Source: Isoetes taiwanensis (taxonomy: Eukaryota; Streptophyta; Lycopodiopsida; Isoetales; Isoetaceae). Taken from it: a stretch of DNA of 64,000 nt. The position numbers were made by a program, and so were the translations under genes. The notes beneath the pieces are model-generated. The model made no database searches, had not been told where the DNA came from, and saw nothing but the letters and a program-made list of their open reading frames with translations. The stretch lies in assembly GCA_021234155.1 (NCBI GenBank), contig JAJEKV010000053.1, positions 5,300,488-5,364,487 on the forward strand. Reading direction: 5' to 3'. Below, one piece after another: positions 55,966-64,000 of the stretch (positions are counted from its first letter, which is position 1; each line of letters starts with the position of its first letter).

Positions 55966-57395
55966 TTAGTTCAGGTGAGGAAACCGCTGCACGAACTCAT
56001 CCCACTCCTATGTCGCATCCTCGAGAGTCTGGCCTCGCCACAAGACCACATGTTCTACAACATCTCTGTTGCGCAGCTGCCGAACTCTTTTATCCAAAAG
56101 ACGTTCTGGCGTTACAGAGGAGTTTAAGACAAGCGATATACTCTCATGACTAACCACGTTATCCGTATCTAGTATAGCACGCTTCAGTTGACTTACATGA
56201 AACACGGGATGGATCCCTAGGTCCTGTGGTAAGCTCAACTTATATGCCATTGGACCTATTATTTTCAGAATTTTAAAGGGTCCGGCATATCGCGGGGTAA
56301 GCTTAGGCACCCGTCCTTTCACTAAAGGTCGTAACCTATTCACCCTTAGTGACGAAGGATAGACCACTCTCAAAAAGACATAGTCTCCTTCCTTATAGGA
56401 GACATCTCGCCTATGCTTATTAGCAGTAGACTTATATCGATCTTGAGCCCTCTGCAAATTCAGCTTGCATTGACGCAGTATGGCATCCATATCCTGCAGC
56501 ATATTCGCAGCTGCTTCCGCTTTGAGATACTTGTGCATCCCAGCATAAGTTCTTGGGAACCTACCCATCATAGCCACAAAAGGTGTCATCTGGATACCCG
56601 TATGATGGCTATTGTTGTAGGCAAATTCCAAGCAGGGCAAATAATCCTCCCACTTAGATTGTTTTTCATGAACAAAACTTCTCAACATATCCTCCAGGAT
56701 CATGTTGATTCTCTCAGTGCGGATGATTCCCACTACTCATACGCAACCGTACTTTTAATCCCTTCATCATGTCTCTCCAAAATTGACCTGTGAACTTGGT
56801 ATCCCTATCACTTATAATAGATAGCATAAACCCAAATGTCGGAAACACATATTGCATGTAAGCTGCAGCTACGTCGAATCCTGTAGCATCACCCCTTAGA
56901 GGTATAAACTTAACATACTTAGTCAAGCAATCAACCACTACTAAGATCTGGGTGTGCTGCTTAACAGTCTGGGATAATGAGACTACAAAGTCCATACTCA
57001 CACATTCCCACCTCTCATTAGGTACTGGAATGGGTTGTAACAGGCCCGGGATCTTGCCATGATCAGCTTTCACAGCCTGACACACCAAACAATGTGAAAC
57101 TATTTGTTTCACTTGGTCTTGCAAACCCGACCAATAATATTGCCTTTTAACCAGCTCATAGGTTTTGCATTCACCCCCATGCCCAGCTTGTGGGGTGCCG
57201 TGATGCTCACGGATAATTGCTTCTCGCAATTCTTCGTACAAAGGAACATACACTCTTCCCTTATAAAAGTACAACCCTTCTTGCTCGGTCCACCAATCCC
57301 CAGTTTTGGTGACTGCAGGGTCTTGCTAATCCTTTGCATACGCATCCCTAATCCTCTAGAAAAGGTCATTCTCCATGATAGCAAGAGCATTCACA
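55966..57395 (-). pseudogene. Chromovirus integrase with chromodomain (R2)
   Basis: Zinc domain: HHGTPQAGHGGECKTYELVK, then HCLVCQAVK (HHCC complete). Core: WECVSMDFVVSLS (Asp 1), IISDRDTKFTGQFW (Asp 2), and [15 protein letters not shown] (Glu) in the next frame after a break near 56725. C-terminus: GDYVFLRVVYPSSLRVNRLR, RYAGPFKILKIIGPMAY, HPVFHVSQLKRAILD, and the chromodomain RVRQLRNRDVVEHVVLWRGQ. A TAG replaces the Trp codon of the ATW motif at about 56005; the ancestral stop is at 55966. The catalytic triad is intact, unlike in the Tat-like element. Confidence 0.9.
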
Positions 57396-57467
57396 TGCTT
57401 AATCCTTGATAAAGCATCAGCTACTGGGTTATTCTTCCCCGGCGTATGCTCAATACTAAAATGAAAT

Positions 57468-58862
57468 TCATGGAGAAAAATCAAGCCATCTAGCCTGCCT
57501 AGAGCTAATCTCAGCTTGACTTTGCAAAAACCTCAAGGGTTTATGATCAGTATAAACGACAAACTTGCATGGTTCCTTACTTGTACCACTTCTCAAGTAA
57601 TGCTTCCACGTTTTTAGAGCGTGAACTATAGCCAATAGTTCTTGCTCATATGTTGCATAATTCCGCTCGGCAAAATTAAGCTTTAAGCTTTCGACTTTCA
57701 TAAACCACTACCCGACCTTGTTGCATTAATACAGCCTCAACTGCTTGGCCACAAGCATCGGTATAAACCTCAAAGGATTCATTAAGATCGGGAACCTTTA
57801 GTATGGGGCTACTAACCAACAACCTTTTGACAAGGTCAAAAGCTTCTTGTTGTGCTTTCTCCCATACATACTCACGATCTTTCTTCAACAGATCCGTGAG
57901 TGGAGCTACTACTTTTGAAAATTTCGGCACAAATTTTCTATAGTGCGTAGCCAAACCCAAAAAACTTCTCAACTCGGAAACAGTTTCAGGTGGTAGCCAG
58001 TCTTGCACTGCTTGCACCTTACTGGGATCCGGCGACACTCCCTCCCCCGAAAGAATGTGTCCAAGGTATGCAACCCTTTGCTTAAGAAAATCACACTTGG
58101 ATATCTTAGCATAGAGTTTTTAAGTTCGAAGAGTTTGCAATACTTGCTCCAAATGAGCAAAGTGCTCTTCTAGCATTTGTGAATATACAAGTATATCATC
58201 GAGAAACACCTCGACAAACTTATCTACGTATTCCGAGAATACTTGATTCATCAACCTCATAAAGGTTGCGGGACGTTTGTGAGATCAAACGGCATCACTA
58301 ATAACTCATAGTGCCCCTGATGAGTTCTAAAGGCCGTCTTAGATTCATCACCTTCCCGAATCCTAATTTGATGGTATCCACTATGTAAATCAATCTTAGT
58401 GAACCATTTGGCTCCATCAAGTCGATCTAGAATATCATCTATTCTAGGTAATGGATATCTATCTTTGATAGTTGCCTTGTTAAGGGCACGGTAGTCTATG
58501 CACATTCGCATAGTCTCGTCCTTTTTCTTAACAAGCAAAACTGGACTCGCAAAAGGCGATTTACTAGGCCTAATAAATCCCCTAGCGAGCAGTTCTTTAA
58601 CTTGATGCTTGACTTCCTCTAAGTCTAGAGGACTAAGACGATATGGAGCACGCACCATTGGCTTAACCCCTGGTTCAAGCACAATTTCATGCTCAACTCC
58701 CCGAGAAGGTGGTGGACCTTTCGGCAACTCTTCTGGGAACACGTCTTTAAATCTTTCCAAAAGATTTTGTAATTCTTGATTTACATCTGAACCTAGTTCA
58801 ATGTTTACATCCATAGAATTACAAGTCTTAAGCTTGTCATCATTAGGCATGATATACATCAA
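57468..58862 (-). pseudogene. Chromovirus reverse transcriptase and RNase H (R2)
   Basis: RT begins [20 protein letters not shown], then [56 protein letters not shown] (motif A) and, after a one-base loss near 58275, FLDDILVYS (catalytic DD). The tether has GVSPDPSKVQAVQDW and RSFLGLATHYRKF. RNase H: FEVYTDACGQAVEAVLMQQG, YATYEQELLAIVHALKTWKH and VVYTDHKPLRFLQSQ. Frames break at about 58275, 58150, 57690 and 57470. Motif residues for polymerase and RNase H are present, so decay is recent or partly technical. Confidence 0.9.
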
Positions 58863-58922
58863 GAAAAAGCTATCTTTATTAACTTGAAAACATCATTTTG
58901 CCTCAGTGGCAGACAACAATTT

Positions 58923-59396
58923 TCAAGGCCCTACATAAGGTAAGCTATGGAGAGTAATTGTCTTCTTAGGTGAAATTTTGATCATTACAGTATGGGATGG
59001 CCATAAAATGATTGCCTGAGCTTTTTGCAACCACTGGATTCCCAGAATCACATCGTCGCGGTTTAGCTTAGCAATATCAAAATCAATGACCATAGAGGCA
59101 GCATCACGAGTCTCCTTATCCACCAACTTCAAACGAATGCCCCGCACTTGTTGATGATGATGCTGAGTCTGGGACCCAGTCGCAGTCTTAATAACATAAG
59201 GATGCACCTCGCTTAGGCTCAGGCCCAACTCCTCTACCACATCTGCAGAAATAAAGTTGTGAGTACTTTCAGAATCAATCAAGACAATCAAGTCCTTACC
59301 ATTGATCCTTCCTAACAACCTTATCACATTATCGGCATAAGCTTGTGTAGGACTTACCATATCCTCTTCACGAGCAATCATCGATAATGATTTCAC
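58923..59396 (-). pseudogene. Chromovirus aspartic protease (R2)
   Basis: VLIDSESTHNFISADVVEEL is the retropepsin active site, but the usual DSG reads DSE, a change expected to abolish or weaken activity. The rest (IKTATGSQ, RDDVILGIQWL) follows the family. The frame ends at 58923 shortly before RT. Confidence 0.85.
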
Positions 59397-59425
59397 CTCC
59401 GTCTCAAGCCCTTGAAAGTACCCCG

Positions 59426-60175
59426 CTAAAAACCTTTATCTTTCTCGTGGTTTTGTACAATCTCGAGCATAATGCCCCACAATGCCACGCTTATAACATC
59501 CCTTGGATGTTTTAGTTTTAGCACTAGCCTCCTTAGGCTTATCCATCCGCTTTTCCTTAGCCGGATTTTTCTTTTTGCTTTTGAAGGTGACCCAAGATGA
59601 GAGGCACCCCGGTCCTCTTTGCCTTCCATTCAGCAATTCCTTGGGCTTTTTGATTCCTCCCTACCAACCCAACTTCCTAGCCGCTTCTACCAAGAAGCTC
59701 AAAACTCGCGCAGTTTTGACTTGAAGCATATGCTTTTGAATATTGGCATCCTTTTATCCCATTCATTTAAATGATCAACCCTCATTCCGATTACCACTCG
59801 CGGGCAAACGAGAACAACGCTCATAGTTCTCGCCACATAATCTTGCGGCGTCCCCCCCGCGCGGTTTCTTTAAATCAGACAAGGCATGTCACTGGTCATA
59901 GTGGGGAGCATACTCTTGCATGAATAGCTTACAAAATTCAGCCTGGCGCATAGCTTTCGGTCCATCTTCAAGATGTGTATCCCACCATTGGGTCAGCTCT
60001 GACCCTTAAGCTTCAATGTAGCATACAATAAACGAAAGACTCGCTTTTTCTTTTATTGCCAAAAAATAAAGCTTCATTTGGTTAAACCGAGGGAAGGGGC
60101 AGGCATGGGGAAGAGGAGGAGGGGCAAAGGGAAGAGCAATGGGGCAAAGGGGAGGAGGGGAGGGGGTTCCATGGC
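59426..60175 (-). pseudogene. Chromovirus gag (R2)
   Basis: The zinc knuckle CYKRGIVGHYARDC (CX2C altered: C-Y-K-R instead of CxxC) lies at about 59450-59500. Upstream are KEASAKTKTSKG and the gag core, heavily broken by CCG/CGG-type substitutions relative to copy L (59640-60060). A poly-C/G tract at the start gives a proline-rich N-terminus. Confidence 0.75.
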
Positions 60176-60281
60176 TAAACAACCATTCAAAAAAAAATAA
60201 AAAGATTAATTACACAAATTTTAAATAATATAATTAATTAACTAATTAATTAGACAATAAATAATTAAACAATTTAGACAA

Positions 60282-62664
60282 TGTTGAGAAAAATTTTCTC
60301 GCCTCACGAGGTGAGAATGGGCATGATTCCTCCCTTCAGGTCCCCAAGCCTTCTCGCCAGGCCCCATGAGCGGATGGCCAAGGTAAGAAACGGGCCCGCT
60401 TGTTACCTCGCTGAACATTATACAAAATAAAAATAAAACTCAAAGAATTAAACATTATAATCCTTCCCCACTCACCGAAGTCGAGAAGGCACCTTCGATT
60501 TCATGCCCCCGCAAGGGAGACGGAGATCCGCTCTTTCAAACCGCGCAAGTGACCTAATAAGCCAAGCAGAGATGGAGAAGGATATGACATTGGCGAGGTG
60601 GAGATCCGCCCTTTCAATCGGCACAGAGATGAATGAATGTGAGGTGGCGGAGACTTGGCTCTCTAAATTGGAGAAGGGGATGACTAAGGTGGAGATGGAG
60701 AAGAATATGAGATTGGTGGAGGTGAAGATCCGCCCTTTAAACCGGGCGCAGCGATGAATGAACCGGGTGGTCGAGGAGATTTGGCTCTCTCAATTGGAGC
60801 AGGAGATGAATAAGCAGGGATTCCTTTTTTTTTGCCCCTTTTCCTTTGTTGCATGGCGCTCACAGAGCGGCCAATTCAAGCCGCCTCCATTCAAACCGAT
60901 TCAAGCGTTTCCATTCAAGCCGATTCAACCGCCTTTTTGGTTTTTAGATTGTGATAATCCATGGCGTTGTTAGTAATGCTCACAAAAATCTCACAGATTT
61001 TCATAATTTCTCGTTGTATTTTTCCATCTTTCTCATTTCAACCTCCTTCAAGCTATGGTGATGACATTCTGTAGCTCCTTTTGTGCTTCCGGCTATGTAT
61101 CTCTCGATTTGGCTCTTTTGATTGGCACAGTGATGAGTAAACAAAGGCGGTGGTGGTGGGGATCCGCCCTTTCAACCGAGCCGAGAAGAATAAACCGGAG
61201 GAGAAGGGTATGAAAGTATGAGGAGGAGATCCGCCTGCTCGACCGAGATGAAGAAATGGGAGGGGAGTAATCAGAACCGGGGATCTCGGTCCCTACTCTT
61301 TATTCGCACTCTTTTATTTATTTGTGCATGTAAAAATACTATCTATCTATCTACCTACCTACCTACCTACCTACCTACCTATCTATTCGTTTGTACGTCG
61401 GCAGCTTTATCCAATCTTATTGGATCCTCCTCTGTTGTCTCTGTTGCAAGCATTTGCTAACTCCTATTTTGGTATCTTTCTATCCCGTATGCTGCCCCGA
61501 CTTCCCCGCTCTTTAATGTCTCCTCTTTTTGTCTATGCGATGTATTTCTTTGTGGAATAATTAATTGTTTCCTTAACTCACAGACAAAATGCATAAAGTA
61601 CCCATGTTGCTTGAAATATTGCTTTTACTGACCTCTGAACATAATATATCTGATTCCTTTTATTTTCATTCCCATGCAATACAATGCATTTGTTCTGTCA
61701 CGCAGCAATTCTGCAACTTCCCAACCAACGGGGAAGGGCCACCAGTCTACCGCCCACTCCTCGAAGGAGTTCCCCACGACCGATGGGATTAATCTCCCAG
61801 AGACTAATCAGGAAGCCTAGCTTCCTCTTGATTCTTCCCAAAAGAATCGAATGATCCTTTGCACACAAGGATCAGTGAATTATCCCTCTGGGATAATTCT
61901 GTGGATGCAAGTATGAACCTGGCAAACTATTGCAAGTACTGCAAATCAATGCAAGTAAGGTCTTTGTATTCCAAATACAAAGCAATGCTCTTGCAATGGA
62001 ATCCAACTTCAAAACTTGCAAGCATTACAAGCAAGAACAGCGTGATTCCTTCTAGCTCTTAAGAACACCACCCAGTGATGTAGCCAATTAGAACCAGAAT
62101 CAAGCCCTAAGAGGTCGGATTTGAGCTGTAAGGCTTTGGATCAGCAAAGGAAATTCAGCCTACACAAGAACAAACAAGCTTCGGTAATTCGTGGGTCTAT
62201 CAAAAGCACCCTTTTTGGCTTTAAATAGGACCGATTTGTGCTCTAGCATGCACAAACTATCAATTTCGATCACATCCAGGTGTCAATCATGCCCTGGCAT
62301 GTAATCCAAGAGAGGAATCCGGCCTGCTGCAGTTCGTCCAGCCTTGTATCAGAAAGGCATTCGAACTTTTCCAAGCTAATTCCCTATTGGCCCATTCAAA
62401 CCAATAATAACGTGCCATGTAGCCTCCTTTAACATTAATATTAATGTTACAAGGAACCATAGCTAATGTTTTATTGATAACATTAAATGTTGTGCCCCTA
62501 TGGGCCAACTTTGCTAGCCCCAGAACGTCCCCATAGCCCGATTACGAGCTTATGGTCCGCTGCATAGTCACGATGCTCCCGGCATGCTATCGACGGTACC
62601 CCCTTGCTCATGGATATCCGTCATGAGTCCGTAAAAACGGCCACCCCTGGAAGCACCTGTAACA
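60282..62664 (-). repeat. Chromovirus LTR, right copy (2.38 kb)
   Basis: TGTTGAGA... to ...GTAACA on the plus strand, between the pol end of R1 and gag of R2. Promoter-like CCTATTTAAA on the minus strand at 62218-62227. (ATCT/ACCT)n near 61340. Differs from the left LTR by repeated ATCTGGC to ATCCGC changes. Confidence 0.85.
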
Positions 62665-64000
62665 ATTCCTCCCTCCTCTAAGACCTTGTCCTCAAGGTAT
62701 TTTAATTAGTTCAGGTGAGGAAACTGCTGCACGAACTCATCCGACTCCCATGTGGCATCCTCGAGAGTCTGGCCTCGCCACAAGACCAAATGTTCTACAA
62801 CATCTCTGTTGCGCAGCTGCCGAACTCTTTTATCCAAAAGACGTTCTGGCGTTACAGAGGAGTTTAAGACAAGCGATATACTCTCAGGACTAACCACGTT
62901 ATCCGTATCTAGTATAGCACGCTTCAGTTGACTTACATGAAACACGGGATGAATCCCTAGGTCCTGTGGTAAGCTCAACTCATATGCCATTGGACCTATT
63001 ATTTTCAGAGTTTTAAAGGGTCCGGCATATCGCGGGGTAAGCTTAGACACCCGTCCTTTCACTAAAGGTCGTAACCTATTCACCCTTAGTGACGAAGGAT
63101 AGACCACTCTCAAAAAGACATAGTCTTCTTCCTTATAGGAGACATCTCGCCTATGCTTATTAGCAGTAGACTTATATCGATCATGAGCCCTCTGCAAATT
63201 CAGCTTGCATTGACGCAGTATGGCATCCATATCTTGCAGCATATTCGCAGCTGCTTCCGCTTTGAGATACTTGTGCATCCCAGCATAAGTTCTCGGGTTC
63301 CTACCCATCATAGCCACCGTGTCATCTGGATACCCGTATGATGGCTATTGTTGTAGGCAAATTCCAAGTAGTGCAAATAATCCTCCCACTTAGATTGTTT
63401 TTCATGAACAAAACTTCTCAACATATCCTCCAGAATCATGTTGATTCTCTCAGTTTGTCCATCGGTCTGCGGATGATTCCCACTACTCATACGCAACCGT
63501 ACTTTTAATCCCTTCATCAGGTCTCCTCAAAATTGACCTGTGAACTTGGTATCCCTATAACTTCTAATAGATAGCAGAAACCCAAATGTTGGGGAAACAC
63601 ATACTGCATGTAAGCTGCAGCTACATCGAATCCTGTAGCATCACCCCTTAGAGGTATAAACTTAACATACTTAGTTAAGCAATCAACCACTACTAAGATC
63701 TGGGTGTGTTGCTTAACGGTCCGGGATAATGAGACTACAAAGTCCATACTCACACATTCCCACCTCTCACTAGGTACTTGAATGGGTTGTAACAGGCCCG
63801 GGGTCTTGCCATGGTCAGCTTTCACAGCCTGACACACCAAACAATGTGAAACTATTTGTTTCACTTGGTCTTGCAATAATATTGCCTTTTAACCAGCTTA
63901 TAGGTTTTCCATTCACCCCCATGCCCAGCTTGTGGGGTGCGTGATGCTCACGGATAATTGCTTCTCGCAATTCTTCGTACAAAGGAACATACACTCTTCC
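62665..64000 (-). pseudogene. Chromovirus pol end (copy R1), runs off window
   Basis: Integrase and chromodomain as in R2: [70 protein letters not shown] and ATWESDEFVQQFPHLN, with TAA at 62706-62708. Frame breaks lie near 63310, 63517 and 63876. Purine tract at about 62666-62680. The chromodomain is uninterrupted here, which shows that the R2 stop is secondary. Confidence 0.9.

Larger units (their letters stand above)
55925..60281 (-). mobile_element. Chromovirus internal region, copy R2 (gag-pol)
   Basis: A 4.36-kb internal region between two LTRs in the order gag, protease, RT, RNase H, integrase, chromodomain. It is the best preserved copy in the window, with perhaps ten small frame breaks. 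The order integrase after RNase H, the GPY/F module and the chromodomain define a Ty3/gypsy chromovirus. The 2.4-kb LTR would fit the Tekay type, but the lineage needs a tree. The purine tract lies at 55925-55939. Confidence 0.9.

Noticed and set aside
60557..60973. Two ORFs (MPPQGRRR..., MNRVVEEIW...) as genes
   Set aside because: They lie in the right chromovirus LTR and match the non-coding repeat units.

Overview
The window is a transposon-rich stretch of a large nuclear plant genome. It holds Ty3/gypsy elements with 0.6 kb and 2.4 kb LTRs, CACTA (En/Spm) genes with spliceosomal introns, LINEs with microsatellite or poly-A tails, a Helitron end, a tRNA-derived SINE promoter, and decayed LRR and MAPKKK gene fragments typical of land plants. 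The element mix would fit a fern, lycophyte or gymnosperm as well as a large angiosperm genome. I cannot name the species. There are no rRNA, CRISPR or organellar blocks.

Left part (1-29.7 kb): a mosaic of decayed elements. There is an antisense LINE reverse transcriptase remnant (1-440), a possible LTR end with a primer-binding-like site (to about 3115), and the C-terminal half of a CACTA TNP2 transposase on the minus strand (3426-4645). A LINE 3' end carries an (AATA)n tail (8.56-9.02 kb). Several short repeat and hairpin modules lie at 9.4-12.7 kb, with a Helitron 3' end at 13.19 kb. A multi-exon En/Spm-type gene is followed by the CACTA terminus (15.2-17.8 kb), and a SINE lies at 18.3 kb. 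The best candidate for an ordinary host gene is at 21.73-23.13 kb: a protein with a zinc-ribbon OB-fold resembling the RPA70 C-terminal DNA-binding domain, with a TATA box and one 66-bp intron. It is followed by decayed LRR and MAPKKK pieces and a second LINE 3' end with a (CTATT)n tail.

Right part (29.7-64 kb): a head-to-tail minus-strand array of one chromovirus family. It reads internal, LTR, internal, LTR, internal, LTR, internal, with single LTRs (about 2.2-2.4 kb) at 30263-32663, 45299-46841 plus 55258-55924, and 60282-62664. The second internal region has lost protease to most of integrase, and a complete 11.07-kb Tat-like gypsy (33371-44444, 5-bp duplication ATAAT) later inserted into its integrase. 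The middle LTR is split by an 8.4-kb terminal-inverted-repeat DNA transposon (46842-55253, 4-bp duplication GGAA). I cannot assign that transposon to a superfamily. It carries palindromic CACGCCTGGCGTG arrays, an unrecognised protein gene, and an FCP1/NIF-type HAD phosphatase-like gene that is itself split by an L1-like LINE (50875-54904, 14-bp duplication, poly-A).

Almost every element is broken by stops and frameshifts. Nesting gives relative ages: chromovirus array, then Tat-like and DNA-transposon insertions, then the LINE inside the DNA transposon. Some differences between chromovirus copies recur in one sequence context (CTG/CAG versus CCG/CGG), so part of the apparent decay could be a consensus or basecalling artefact.
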